Positions 43,509-55,497 are shown, counted from the stretch's first letter. The stretch is 64,000 nt of DNA from Brachionus plicatilis (GCA_010279815.1 QEOQ01000444.1:1-64000), one strand, 5' to 3'. Numbers and translations are program-made. Notes: a model not told the origin generated them from the sequence alone.

Positions 43509-43713
43509 TGTTAAGACCCAAATCTTGACATGTCTTACTTATGATTTAATCTTGAATTAACTGCAGCTAAAGCACATGTTCTAACTACTATATAAACCAC
43601 TAACTACTTGTTATAATTTTTGGGATTCCAATTAACAAACTATTCACTTAATATTACATTTGTTCCTTCTTAGTGTTCCCACACTAAAGTCACTTCTAAG
43701 TTGAGACTTTACA
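43509..43713 (+). repeat. 3' LTR (205 bp)
   Basis: Same length and boundaries as the 5' LTR with about nine substitutions and no indels. It is followed by GTGT, the target duplication. Confidence 0.93.
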
Positions 43714-44230
43714 GTGTTGAATGGTGATGACGGTGTTGATATAAATCACGAAAGTGCAACACATTGATTTTCGAATTAAATTTCAAACTTAGAAATGTTA
43801 GACTTCAAATGCCTTTCAATTTTCGCCTTGACATCAACATACTTGTCAGCCGTTTCCAACTTATCTCTATAGATTCTTTCTACGCTTAGACCACAAAAAA
43901 ATAGCAATAATGCGTTTTTAGTTTGTCGTCGGTAATTGTCTTAATCTCTTACAATCTCCTCAATCTCTGGACCTATTCGTCCCATCTCCGACATCTATCG
44001 TCCTAAATGTCTTCTTCAAACATGTTCATCTCCATCTTAGCTTAATTATTGTTTTTCGTTGTCGCCAATTAAATATCGTTAATCTCAATAAAATAAAAGA
44101 ATAACTCTTTATTGTTTATTAAATTTTATTCTAAATAAGAAATGGGAAAGAATCTAATTAAAAATCAAATAAAAAACTTGTGCCGTGCGCAAACTTTTTG
44201 TAATTTTATTTTACCAACACTTGCCTTTAG
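43714..44230 (-). pseudogene. gag 5' part of the older gypsy element
   Basis: On the minus strand the sequence reads as broken gag-like protein (NVLHFRDLYQHRHHH), and its frame resumes on the other side of the younger element at 36688. This pair of flanks proves nesting. Beyond 44100 nothing can be assigned. Confidence 0.6.
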
Positions 44231-44319
44231 GGTTGACACTTGAACACTGCTTCGTTTCACATGGTCATGTGAATTACGATCACATGACGACACTATAATT
44301 GACACTGTTGATTTTAATC

Positions 44320-44472
44320 CAGAGTTGTTTAAAAGTCACAAGTCTCAAGTCAAGTCCAAGTCAAGACGTTTTTTTTTTTTTTTTCAAAAAAAAAGTCCCA
44401 CCAAAGACTTTTTTGACTTGGACTTTTTATTTAATGACTTAGACTTTTTTTTGGGACTCTCAAACAACTCTG
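44320..44472. mobile_element. hAT-type MITE, 153 bp, with near-perfect 8-bp target duplication
   Basis: It begins CAGAGTTGTTTAAAAGTCAC and ends TCTCAAACAACTCTG. Flanks are TTTTAATC (44312-44319) and TTTAAATC (44473-44480), one mismatch. The internal T/A run separates the palindromic arms. Confidence 0.8.
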
Positions 44473-44499
44473 TTTAAATCTCTTGAATGTTCCCCTTAA

Positions 44500-44779
44500 A
44501 TTACGTTAACGTTTAAGGATTGGACTCGAATCGTATCATGCGATTTTTTGGACTAAGGATTTTGATCGGATTAGTTGTTCAATTTTTGACGATTAATCAA
44601 GAGGGCTGATCGTAGCCTGTTCTCGTGCCGATTATCGTCTTAAGACTCTTGGTTTAAAATAAAAAACCTCCTTAGCAGTATTCCTTGATCTATATTTTAT
44701 AAGCTTATCGCAATGTACGACACGGAATTTACTGTCTTGAGGGTTTGTAATCTCGTTATTAAATTTACTGATGACTTTT
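44500..44779. other. Low-similarity DNA, probably gypsy remains
   Basis: Less AT-rich than average and adjacent to the next gypsy relic, but no motif can be named. Confidence 0.3.
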
Positions 44780-47320
44780 TTTACTACAATTGGACAATTA
44801 CATTTTGATTTGAGATTTCAAACTTGACCAACCCTTTGTCTTTGTTAAAACGAAAGTAGAAGGATATTATTCCAAAGAACCTCTTGAGCTCTTCTTTTGA
44901 CTTATGTTCACTCATCTCAGCTATTGACTTCGTTTTTCCATCATCAAGTTGCAATCCATCACTCGAGATTATGTGATTAAGATAGTTGACACGATCCATA
45001 CCAAAACAAAATTTTGAAGGCTTGAGTTTCAAATCTGCATGACCAAACTTAGATAAAATTAATTGTAACCTTGATAAATGTGACTTGAAATCAGATGAAT
45101 AAATGATCACATCGTCTAGATAGACTAATCAGTACTTCCATGTCAGATTTCTTAGTAACGTATCAATTAAACGTTGGAAAAAAGAAGGCGCGTTACATAA
45201 TCGAACGGCATAAACCTGAATTGGTACAACTTATGAGTAGCAATAAAAACCGTTTTCTGTTTATCCTTTTCGGCTAGAGGAACTTGCCAGAACCCACTTG
45301 CACAATCGATGGTACTGAAAATGCTTGATCTACCCAATGCATCGATTGTGTCATCGATACGAGGCTACTGGTGTGAGTCTTTGACAATCACATCATTTAA
45401 TTTTCTAAAATCTAAACAGAATCTGTATTCTTGCTCTTTACACTCTTAACATTTCTTTTAAACGAGTATTATTGGACTAGACTTGGGACTGTTGCTTTCT
45501 TCGATAACTTGGTTTCTCGTTATTCCATCCACTTAACGTTCAACATCTTTTTGAGGTGCCTGCGGTAACCTATATGACTGTTGTTTGATCGTGTTGGCGT
45601 TACCCGTATTTATTCTATGTTCAGTTAACGTAGTAGGATCGGTATCGGATTCAAACCATTGAAAAATGTGCTTGTATCTTTTTAATTACTTGAATAATTC
45701 GTTTCTTTCATTTGTTGACAAATTTTTTCGAATCCTGATTTTACTCTTCTCCATTTTGACATCGTTTTTCCACTGAGCTGAATCAGCGACCTTAACTCCG
45801 TTTGAGTTCAACTCTTTAGCATGAAACATTCTACCAATTAGACTTTCTGGACGTATGTATCTTTGTTTGTTGCATTTAAAACACTTAAAACTATCGAATT
45901 ATCCTCATTAACTTCGCACCAACTCCTTGTCCATACAACCACTTTTGATAAATCCTTCACTGTGACTTCAAAAAATACTTGATTCTTAGGTTAGAACCCA
46001 TCGATTAGAACTTTTTTCTTGACCAAATTTTCTGAATTCGAATTTACCACTATTTTACTATCCAATTTGATCATTTGTACTTCGCTAAAGTCCAAAGTAT
46101 TTTGCGCTTAGATGTTTTGGTAACAAATCTGGTCTAATAAATGAAGCGCTTGAACCAAAATCAGCCAAAAATCGAATTTCAACGTTTAGCTTGAAAATTT
46201 TGGCTTTTGCGTCGATTCTGATTAACTTGCTCTTCTGGGTGCCTTCTGTGCTTTTGCATTCAATTGCATTAGATACTTGGTCTTCATCCGTGTCCGCATA
46301 GATATCGGTATCAATTGCAAAGCCTTGTTGATGTTTTTGTTTAACGTAATTTTGATAGCGATATTTTTGTTACGAGTCATAATTGGTATTCCTTGAATAT
46401 TGGTTTGGTTTCTATTTACTAGGCTGAATTGAACTTGATCGATATCTTTCACAATTCTTTGAAATTCTATTTTGTTAGTTATTGCTCGAATTTCTCTCAT
46501 TATCTTGGTTTATCTAGCTGTTTTACAAAATATACTGTTTTTGTACTTGATTCCTTCTAGCATAACAATCGACTGCCTTGTGACCTTGTCTATGGCAAAA
46601 ATTACACGTGCCATTTGTTTTGCTTCGGTCTTGATTGCTCGATCCTGTTGAGATGCGCATCTTCTTTGATTTGAAATTGACTTTGATAAATTCCTTTGCA
46701 ATCGACCGACTTGCCGAAAATACCTCCGATTTCGGACCATTTTTTATCCGAGAGCTACTCTAGGTAATTTTTGATAGTTTCAGGTACAGCTGATTAGAGT
46801 CTTGATCTTAACATTTCGTTCTATTTTCGTCATCTAAACCTGGTAGACCTCTATCAGTTAGCTTCTCGATTTCATAACAAAATGTTGAAATTCTCGATTT
46901 CATAACAAAATGTTGAAATTTTCTCGTCCGGTTTCAATTGCCTTGAGTAGAATAAGTTTAAGTAATACTCTGGAGACTTAACACAACTTTTCTTGAACTT
47001 TTCTAATATTGACAAGTTCAAGAAAAGACTTGAGAGGAAGGTTCATTAACTTAAGAGGGAAGGTTCATTAACTAAAATAAATAAATATATATTTATTTAT
47101 TTTAGTTAATTGTTGAAATAACTTTTTGGCTTTAGCAACCAAACACAATTCGATTGCTTGAATTTGCTTTGCTGCGTCCCATCCATAAATAATTGCATCA
47201 TACTTGAAAGCAGCCTCAAGTTCATCGAAGGAACTACTTTCACTATCATACACTAAATTATTCCCAATACCTCTCTTCAATACGTTGTTTAAAACTAAAA
47301 ACAATAGATTTCTTTTCAAA
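44780..47320 (-). pseudogene. Second decayed minus-strand Ty3/gypsy element
   Basis: Minus-strand order from 47320 down: gag piece (47068-47319, FKYDAIIYGWDAAKQIQAIE), zinc knuckle (about 46570-46610, CNFCHRQGHKAVDC), protease/linker region (46000-46500), reverse transcriptase (45180-45560), and its C-terminal part (44784-45110, ADLKLKPSKFCFGMDRVNYL, then HIISSDG). Stops and frameshifts are frequent. A short duplication (TTCTCGATTTCATAACAAAA) occurs at about 46865 and 46895. No LTRs were identified. Confidence 0.75.
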
Positions 47321-47419
47321 TCACTCTGAACACTGTATGTCTTAACACAGTAAAACTTGCTCGCGCACGCTTATCTAAATTTCCTTTGTTTGAAAAAAAC
47401 TTGATTCGTAACTTTAAAA

Positions 47420-47830
47420 ATTGTATCAGCTATCAAGGTCTGCAAAACTCTGCAAATCTAGCAGAAATTAGATTTCTATGTGTTCAAGCGCAGCACATTT
47501 TGCAGAGATTTTGCACATAATTAGCATACTTTTACAGTTGATGCAACTTTGTATAATGCACCATGTTGCATTAACGGAACTAATTTTAAACTTTTAACAA
47601 AAAGTTATACAATTTTTTATTATTTTGTTCTGTTCTTTTTATTAAATACAAATAAAAAATATTTTTATTTTTATTTATTTATTTTATTTTTATTTATTTT
47701 TTTATTTTTATTTATTTTTTTAATGTTGCAATATGTTGCATTTACAGAACTAAATCTAAACTTTTAGCAAAAAAAATATTCAATTTTTTATCATTTTGTT
47801 CTGTTCTTTTGTACTGAACTTCACAAAACC
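47420..47830. repeat. Foldback-family piece and a duplicated 78-bp unit around TTTA repeats
   Basis: Bases 47430-47560 carry CTGCAAAACTCTGCAAATCT and ATTTTGCAGAGATTTTGCA words of the TGCAG family. A unit starting near ATGTTGCATTAACGGAAC (47563) recurs near 47733 (ATGTTGCATTTACAGAAC). The two copies flank a TTTTATTTA-rich microsatellite (47660-47720). Confidence 0.5.
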
Positions 47831-48489
47831 TTTTATTTAGAGGTAATTCTTTAAAATAACATCAATTCTTTAATTTTTTTGCAATTTTTTATTTAAAACA
47901 ATTGAAATTAACATTTAAAGAACTTTAATTCAAGAATATTTTTCAAAAAGATTCAACTAAAAAAGAAAAGTAAAACGATTTTATAAAAACTGAAGTTTTG
48001 AACATAAATTTAGATAATCATGACTTTTAAATTCATTTCTGGCTTTGTCTTTAGAATAAGTATTTCAAAATAATTAATGTTTATACTTTTTGACCATGAC
48101 TTTGGACCAACTCTGAAAAAAAAATACAATTTAATGGAAAAACAAAAAATTTGAATTAATTCACAAAGTTAGCTATGCTTTGAAAGACGATCTTTTATTT
48201 TTGTGTTTAGTTCCTTAATTTTGAATTTAAATTTTCACAAAGATCTATTTATTTGTTTTATCTAAAGCTCCTTCAGATTAAAAAAAATAAATATAAAATA
48301 AAAATCAAGACAAAATAAAATAAAAATGTGAAGAAAAAATAAGAAAAAATTAAAATAAGTTAAAATATAAAGACAATTAAAATTGATAAACTCTAATAGG
48401 TGATATGTGCAAAGTTTTGTTAAGTATTGAACAGCTCAGGAAAGAAAGAAGAAATAGTAAGATAGCAATTACACAATGGAGTTGATTAT
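47831..48489. other. AT-rich DNA with one copy of a 200-bp direct repeat
   Basis: Bases 48050-48250 (containing AGTTAGCTATGCTTTGAAAG) are repeated at 49640-49830 in the same orientation, on the other side of the LINE relic. No gene is seen. Confidence 0.5.
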
Positions 48490-49400
48490 TCAACATACCT
48501 TGATTCAAAACCCGCTTTATATTCATCAACCAGATTGATAACCAATGGAACAGAATGATACAGTTCTCTCGCTACATATCTTTCGCTCAATTCAAAATAT
48601 TGATAAAATATCGATTCGAGACAGTTAAGAGTTTAAGTTTATTAAAGGCCTGATGACACAAAATATTGGAAGGAGTATCATATTTTAGTTAAAGTATAAA
48701 ACGAACTGCTGATTTTTGTAAGACTTGAATTTTTTTAATGTTTGTCTCTGAAAATGAATTCAGACACGGAAAAAAGTAATCAATTATAGATCCGATTAAA
48801 GATTTTTATATAAAGGTTTCCTAGTGTGTAATAATTAAGACCCCATTTTTTGTTTTACAATATTTTTATTAAGTTTAACCGTGAACTACTACGCTGTTTT
48901 ATTTCATCAACCACTGGGGCAAAGGATAATTTTGAATCAAATTTTAAATCTAAGAACTTGATTTCTTTTAGATTCTCAAATTTATTTTCATATATTTTTA
49001 ATTTTAAATCAATATTTTCCTTATTATATCTAGTGAAGACAATGAAGCAAGAATTTTCAACATTTATTTTCATCTTCCACTTGGAGAGCCATTTTTCTAG
49101 TTCGTCTAAGTATTTGTTTATCTTTTTTTCTAGATTTCCTTTTTTCTTAAAAATATAAAATTTAACCAAGCCATCAGTAAAAAGAAGAGAGTATTCACTA
49201 TTTGTTTTATTTCTTTTAGGAATATCATTGATAAAAATACTAAAAAGTAATGGACAAATAACTGAGCCTTGAGGAACACCTGCAGTAATGTGGTATTCAT
49301 CACTTATATGACCATTTACATTTACTTTAAATGATCTTGAGCTAATTATTCAAATATTTTCTTAGTATAATCATCCACAAGTTCTTTCAAATATATAAAA
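48490..49400 (-). pseudogene. LINE reverse transcriptase relic, C-terminal half
   Basis: On the minus strand, about 49300 reads ITAGVPQGSVICPLLFSIFI, then SLLFTDGLV where the catalytic FADD box is expected, so the box is mutated. The thumb follows (48855-49169, LEKKINKYLDELEKWLSKWK) and then the C-terminal FELSERYVARELYHSVPLVI near 48550. It belongs to the same family as 22713-24360. The part from 49041 outward is included in the large inverted duplication. Confidence 0.8.
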
Positions 49401-51181
49401 AAAATCAATTATATTAACTTTCATCAAAATTTTGTATTTCCTTTATTTTTTCAAAATTACTATCAAGTGGCTGAAAGAAGAACTAAGTCTCCATTCCAAC
49501 AGGCTAAAGCTTTGACTTTAACTTAACTATTTAAAAAAAAAAAGATGATCTTGAGTCTAAGAATGAATTAATCCAATGTATTAGGTAAGAGGGAAGGTTC
49601 ATTTTTATTAGTTTATAAATTAAGAATAATTAGAATAAGTATTTCAAAATAATAAATACTTATACTCTTTGACTATGACTTTGGACAAACTCTGAAAAAA
49701 AATACAATTTCATGGAAAAACTAATAATTTGAATAAATTCATAAAGTTAGCTATGCTTTGAAAGACGATATTTTATTTTTGTTCTTAGTTCCTTTAATTT
49801 TGAATTAAAATTTTCACCAAGAGATAGATAAAAACTTTTATTCGTGGTTTTTAATATCCGGTAATTTGAGTGATATTCTAAATCTCAAATGAATAAATGA
49901 ATCAATCAATTTGTAATAGTTTTATTTATGAATTGGCTCAAACAGAACTAAAATATGCAAGAATATTTTCAAAAAAACAAAGTTGATCAAAGTTAGTCAG
50001 TGAGTCAGTGTAAGCGCTGACTCACCAGGCTAGTGAGTGTAGCAGTAGTGAGCCAGTCAGTCAAACAGTAATGATAAGAGATCGCTTCAATTGATGATAG
50101 CATTGAATCAAAGACACTCATTGATTAGCAGGTAATTGGTACAATATGAAAAGAATTACTCATACAAGATAATAAAAAGCAGAGCGCGAAATATGCGTTG
50201 CTACAACACTAAAACAAAACAAACAAAAAAAGATTAAGCATTTATCAGAACTTGAACTAGATAAAATACCAAGATAAAACAAAATTGGATAAGATAATAA
50301 AAACAAGAAAAATTAAGCTCATGTCTGTTTGACATGTTCTTGTTAGTCGTCGATTTAATCGACATTAATAAATCACTTTTTCTCTTTTTTTTCTCTTATG
50401 CACATTTTTGGCTTATCATTATCAACACACAAAACTTTCCCATTCTCAGCAGATCTTTCACTCTCTCCATCTAAACGATTTACAATCCGACATAAATTTA
50501 CAAAAATTTACAAAAGGAAAAAACCAAAAATCCTCATGGACCAAACAACTCTCAGCTTCAATCATCACCAAATCGCATTGAATAAAAATCCAAAGTGCTA
50601 AAACAATCATTTAGTGTAAATTTTCATAGATAATAATTGCTTTTCTTTGTTGTTTTTTTAAGCAAATAAATGTCCACAGTGACAAACTTGTGTGTCCTGT
50701 ACATATTATTGATTTATTGAAGCAGTCCTCAGACGATCTTAATCCTCCTCTTGTCTCTATTGAATTAAAACCAAACAAAATACTTGAAATAACCTAAACT
50801 GGCAAAATTTATATCTCATAAACACACAAGCACAAGCAGCACTTGATGCCCATTTGATTTATTTTTTACAAATTATTAATTAATTAATTGCATAATCTGT
50901 GCTTTTTTGAATTCTTTTGAACAAACATTCAATCTAATTCACAAAAATGAATTGAACTAAAAAATTCAATTATTCTTTTTTTGCTTTTTTTTTTTAACAA
51001 ATTAATTTGAATTTTTTAAATTGAGTTCGGCTCTTTTTTCAACTTTAAACAATCTACTTCTCAATTGCTCTCTGCTTGAATTATGTACTTTGCTTTTTAG
51101 TAACTAATAAAAATTTTAAATTAAAAAATTATTTTATTTATTTAAAAGATTTTGTTTAATTATCAATTAACTTTTAAAAAA
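49041..51181. repeat. Left arm of a 2.1-kb inverted duplication
   Basis: The segment is the reverse complement of 61866-64000 with a few percent difference, so every short ORF here reappears in mirror image there. It contains the catalytic part of the LINE relic, its spacer, and a unique region at 50000-50760 with several short palindromes (GTCGATTTAATCGAC at 50350; TCAGTGTAAGCGCTGACTCA near 50006). The right arm runs off the window, so the outer limit is unknown. Confidence 0.88.
49330..49546 (+). repeat. Dispersed 3'-tail unit, copy 1
   Basis: The sequence from GAGCTAATTATTCAAATATT to GGCTGAAAGAAGAACTAAGT, then CTCCATTCCAAC and an A run, resembles a LINE 3' tail. Copies occur at 51356-51560 and 53690-53755 and, more weakly, at 58630. 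Confidence 0.6.
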
Positions 51182-51355
51182 TTTTATTTAAATATTTTAT
51201 CAAAGATCTCACAAATTCTTCTATTCCCTTAAAATTGTTTCCCTTTCAGAAAACTGACTAAAAAGTTTTTTTTCTGTTTTTTTTTTTTTTGATAAATAAT
51301 TTAAAATATATATGTTTGTTTATTAAAACTTTCACAATTATTTTTTATAATAGAT

Positions 51356-51560
51356 TAAATGCTAATTATTTAAATATTTTCTTTGTATAATCATTCACAA
51401 GATCTTTCAAATCAAATAAAAAAATTCAATTTTCTTATCATTTTATCGAAATTATGTATTTTCCTTTTTTTTTTAAATTATTACCAAGTGGCTGGAAGGA
51501 ATGGCTAAGTCTCCATTCCGACCGACCAGAGCTCTGCTTAAACTATTTTTTAAATAAAAT
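51356..51560 (+). repeat. Dispersed 3'-tail unit, copy 2
   Basis: Matches 49330-49546 (GCTAATTATTTAAATATTTTC ... GTGGCTGGAAGGAATGGCTA, then AGTCTCCATTCCGACC), ending in an AAAT-rich tail. Confidence 0.6.
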
Positions 51561-52224
51561 AAATAAATTTTTAAAACAAAACAAAAAATTTAAATTTAAA
51601 AATATCTTATTCAATTAAGTGAATTTAAATGCTTTTTCATTAATACATTTACATTGAAATAAATTAATTTAATTAAATATAATTAGTTATCAAGTCCTTG
51701 ATCAGAAAAATTTTCTTGAGTCTTAAAAAAAATATGTTTTGTTCAAAAGAAAATCATTATTCAATTTTCATATTTAACATGTACTTTTTAGATTGAAATC
51801 AGAAAAAAAATTAAAAATTTTTGAGCAAAAAGATCAAATTGAAAATTACACAAAAATTTTTCTCTGCCTTGTTCTTTCTAATTGAAAGGGAAAAGTGGAA
51901 TTTTTTTCTATTTCTGGTCACTTTTAGTGGAGTAAAAAATTGAATGATCGAACACTTTTACTAATTTTTACAATAAAAACACAAATTTCAAATTTTTAAT
52001 AAATTTTATTCAAAACAATATTAAAAAATAAAAACAAAAATAAAGACATTGACTACTAAATCTTGAAGAAGATACTAATTCATTTAAATTAGACAGACAA
52101 ATTCTCTCTAAATTAAACTATTTTTACTAAATTTACAATTACGAAAAAATTCAGATTCAAAAATTTTATTAAAATTTAATTTATTGGTTTTAAAAAATCG
52201 GTTCTACTATTCACATCTAAAAAG
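51561..52224. other. AT-rich DNA, 3' flank of the minus-strand gene
   Basis: No ORF. On the minus strand an AATAAA sits at about 52180, some 40 bp past the stop codon of the gene at 52225-52659, a plausible poly(A) signal. Confidence 0.45.
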
Positions 52225-52659
52225 CTAAAGATACCAAACTTTAAGTTGGCCTAAATCATTGTTGAACATGCTCGAAAGTTGAGAGGGCGACTGAAAAATT
52301 GAAGTGGAGTAATTGTACAAATTGTTTTCTTTCAAATTTGGCTTTCTGAGCTTCTTTTGCATCTTTTGCATTTTTTTCCTCTTTTCTCTTAACGGCTTGC
52401 GACAGATGGGCGTCGAAGTTCTGGACAATGAACTACTGGTGTAATTGTCGCTCATGAATACAGCACTGTCAAACACAACTTCGACCGAGAGCACAGAATC
52501 ATTTTGACAGCCACAATTTCTGCTCAAGTCTGTCTGAATGTCCAAATGGCGAATACGGCTGGAATCGGAGCACTTGCTCAAAAATTGTTCTCTCTTTTGT
52601 TTCAGTCTGAGTCTCATTTTGGCCAACTTTATTTTCAGCATTTCTCGTCTCGATTCCAT
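52225..52659 (-). CDS. Basic 144-aa protein of unknown function
   Basis: An uninterrupted single-exon frame with non-repetitive composition. Residues 1-28 are a strongly basic amphipathic helix (MLKIKLAKMRLRLKQKREQF). The middle has two cysteines (CGC) and a Ser/Thr-rich stretch. Around residues 89-105 lies a second Lys/Gln/Arg-rich helix (REKRKKMQKMQKKLRKP), and the C-terminus is Ser/Asn-rich. Such composition suggests a nuclear or nucleic-acid-associated protein, but no domain is recognised. On the minus strand a TATATAAATA lies about 35 bp before the ATG and AATAAA follows the stop. It is the best host-gene candidate between the arms of the inverted duplication. A transposon accessory ORF is the alternative. 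Confidence 0.55.
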   Translation of the reverse strand: MESRREMLKIKLAKMRLRLKQKREQFLSKCSDSSRIRHLDIQTDLSRNCGCQNDSVLSVEVVFDSAVFMSDNYTSSSLSRTSTPICRKPLREKRKKMQKMQKKLRKPNLKENNLYNYSTSIFQSPSQLSSMFNNDLGQLKVWYL

Positions 52660-53689
52660 TTTTGTTATTTGAATAAATAAAATTTAAAAGGTCTAAATTA
52701 TTTATATATTTGTATTCTAAAAGAAAAGAAAGGTTTTTATAATGTTTAGTTCAAAGAGTGTGACGCGCTTGTTCCTCGACGAACAAAAATCAGAGGTGTT
52801 CGTTCAATAAACACGTTCAAAACGAGGTACACTAATTATACGTTTAGCTCAAAATTGAACGTGGCTTAAAAGCGATTTTTTGAAATGTGTACACTTTTCT
52901 AAATTGATTAATTGTGTAATTACAAAAGAGGCTAAAATTTTTTCAAATGCTATTTGTTAATAGTTTTACAGCCTATTTATAAATTGTAATAAAAGTAAGA
53001 GCATTTGTACGATTGGCCAGTGGTAAGAGATAAATATCATATTTGTGATTGGCTCGTGGGAGGATCTAATTAAGAATTAGCTAACTACTTCCCCAAATAA
53101 ATTAGATGTTACGTAAATTTCAATTTTTTTAATCTCTACAAGATATTTTTATTTGTTCTCATTCTTTCAGAAAAATTCAAATATTTACCTCTCTTATCTC
53201 ATCAGTAGCTATTCATTAGTATATTTTTATTTTTCCATTTTTTTTAAATTATAATAATTTAATCTTTAATACTCAACAAAAAAAAATTCAGCAAAATATA
53301 TGAGAACAATTCACTTTTTATCTATTTTTTTTAATGTGAATTCGCTTTTTAAATAATTTAATCACTTTTTTCATGTTTTTATTTTTTTCCTATTTTATTC
53401 GATCATCTAAATTTAAATCAATTTTTGCTTTTAAATGCGGGCTCAAACGAAGGTCTTGAACCATTCGGACGTGCACTAGGGTCACCCCCTAAATTTTTTT
53501 TAAATAAAAAATAAAAAAGTACAATCCGGGCATAAAAATCATGAGGAAAAAAAATCCTAAATCCATATGATAATTTTGTATTTCTTTTAAAAAAACTCTG
53601 TCTTTTTTTTTTATTTATTTTTAGGATATTTGCTCTTCTATTTTTAATTCAACTAGAAGAAACCAAAATCTCATTTTATATTATTTGAC
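52660..53689. other. Upstream region of the minus-strand gene and AT-rich DNA
   Basis: Bases 52740-52860 are less AT-rich (TGTGACGCGCTTGTTCCTCG) and may hold promoter elements. No ORF. Confidence 0.4.
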
Positions 53690-53755
53690 CGAAAGAAGGA
53701 CCAAGCTCCATTCCAACTTGGATATTTTCTTAACTATAATTTAAATAAAAAGTAT
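53690..53755 (+). repeat. Dispersed 3'-tail unit, copy 3
   Basis: GACCGAAAGAAGGACCAAGC, then TCCATTCCAAC, then an A-rich end, related to 49470-49546. Confidence 0.5.
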
Positions 53756-55290
53756 GTGATTTAAAAAAAAATGTCCATTAAATAATGCAAGCTTGGTCAT
53801 TTTAGACACTTAAACTGCCCATTTTATGTTTTATTTTGGTATTTAATTTTTTCCAAGAGGTTGTTCTTGAAATAAATAAATAAAAATTAAATAATATATA
53901 AATAAACGTTTTCAAAAATTTAAAATCTTAAAAAAAAAAAACAAAAAGCGTCTAATTTATCTTCGCTTATTTTTCAAAATTTTTTTTTTCAAATAAAAAA
54001 TGGTTTTTGAAGCTTAAACATTTCTGAAGTTGCGGCGTATTCTAAAAATTTTTGAGCATGTTTTGAATTATAAATATTAATTTAATTTTCTTTTAAATCA
54101 AAATTTTTTAAAACATCTATTTCTGAGACTAATTTATTTATTTAGATAAAAAAAAAAAGAGAGAGAATTTACCTATTCATGGACCTTCTTCTATCAGACA
54201 AATAATTTAGTGTTTGATTTTTTAATTTTTAAGATTTAAAAAAAACAAAATTTGAAAATTTTTAATAGAAGAAAATAGAATAAAGAATAATTATTAATAA
54301 AATGTTTAAATTTCCTAATCCTTGCCACTATGGTCTTTGACTTTTCTATGCTAAAAACTAATTTTGCGTGACCCCATCATTCGTCCAAAGGCTTTAGTCT
54401 TCATTGAGACCGTCCTATATCAACAAAATTCTTTTATTTTTGTTGAGTATTAAAAAAAACTTGATTTACAAAAATTCTTTTTAAATTGAAAAAATAAATT
54501 TTTTTACTTTATGTAAAAAATGTTTTTTAAGAATTAACATTTAATTTATTTTATTTTTCAATCACTTTAAAAAAGAGGCTTTATTCCCAAACTAATTTTT
54601 AAATTAATTAATAAAGTAAGAAAAAAAAAATATCAAAGTATTGTCCATTATCTTTACCATCATTTCTTCTTTTTACAAGATTAGTTCGCGAAAAAGATTG
54701 AATGCAAAAAAAAACAAAAATAAATTATCTTTTTTTAAAAAACTCCTTGACAAACCTTGAAAATTATAAAAATGTTAAGTCAATAAAAAAAAGTCGACTT
54801 ATTAATTTTTTGTTTTTTTTTTTACATTTATTCATATCCTGGGCATAATAGCAAACTTTTTCTTCAGCACAATTAAATAAAACTAACAAAAATACCATTT
54901 TTATTTTAACAGATTACGTTTGAAACTTGATTAAAATAATTTTCAATTAAACAATTTATTTATTAAATTTATTCTAGTAAAAAAAATTTATTTAAGTTTA
55001 TGTTGCTAAATGTTAGAAAAAATTTTAGATATAAGTTAATTTTTTGGTACCAATAAATATTTGCTAGTTTTTGACCTAAGCTTTACCAAGCTGCCTCTGA
55101 ACGCAACAAAAAAAAATCATTCATTCAACTTATTATATCAAAATGAAAAATTAAAATTGTTATTCAATTTTAAAATGACATAAAAAAAGTCCAAATGTGT
55201 TGGATAGAAAGAATTTTTTTAAATTAAAAAAAATTGAAAATTATGATTTATGATAATTGATGTTCTAACCATGATCCTCTAAGAGATATA
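53756..55290. other. AT-rich intergenic DNA
   Basis: Long A/T runs with no ORF or element recognised. A less AT-rich patch at 54340-54420 has no coding signal. Confidence 0.45.
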
Positions 55291-55497
55291 TTGTACTGGT
55301 GGCATTCATCTGAATTAAACAAAGACTGTGACTACTATTTTTTGATAGGATTTTTTTACAATTCATTTGATCATTTTTTACAATTTTTTCCTAAATACAC
55401 TTCTTCTAAACTAAGCTCTGTATTGAGTAAATTTCTTAGCAGAAGTTGTTTGTTCTGTCCTGGACAAGGACAAGTATGTGTTAGTAAAAAAGAATAA
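55291..55497 (+). CDS. Unrecognised ORF, possibly an exon or transposon fragment
   Basis: A 68-residue frame that starts at a non-ATG codon, with varied composition (YWWHSSELNKDCDYYFLIGF, later SCLFCPGQGQVCVSKKE). It reads like real protein rather than A/T noise, and the C-x2-C-x6-C spacing could bind metal. No family is recognised and there is no intact start. Confidence 0.25.
   Translation: MYWWHSSELNKDCDYYFLIGFFYNSFDHFLQFFPKYTSSKLSSVLSKFLSRSCLFCPGQGQVCVSKKE

Larger units (their letters stand above)
36689..43713 (+). mobile_element. Younger Ty3/gypsy LTR retrotransposon with an extra 3' ORF, 7025 bp
   Basis: Two 205-bp LTRs (TG...CA) bound it, flanked by GTGT on both sides (36685-36688 and 43714-43717), a 4-bp target duplication. 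It inserted into the gag region of the older minus-strand gypsy. Layout: 5' LTR, 430-bp leader, gag-pol (37324-42033), spacer, third ORF (42453-43388), polypurine tract, 3' LTR. Base composition is clearly richer in G+C than its surroundings. The LTRs differ at about 9 of 205 positions by my count, and coding regions carry nonsense changes but no frameshifts, so the insertion is moderately old. No primer-binding site starting TGG follows the 5' LTR. Confidence 0.95.

Noticed and set aside
50398..50601. A 67-aa ORF found identically at 50398-50601 (+) and 62442-62645 (-)
   Set aside because: Its double presence follows from the inverted duplication. It has no domain, and the low-complexity C-terminus and A/T-rich flanks do not support a gene.
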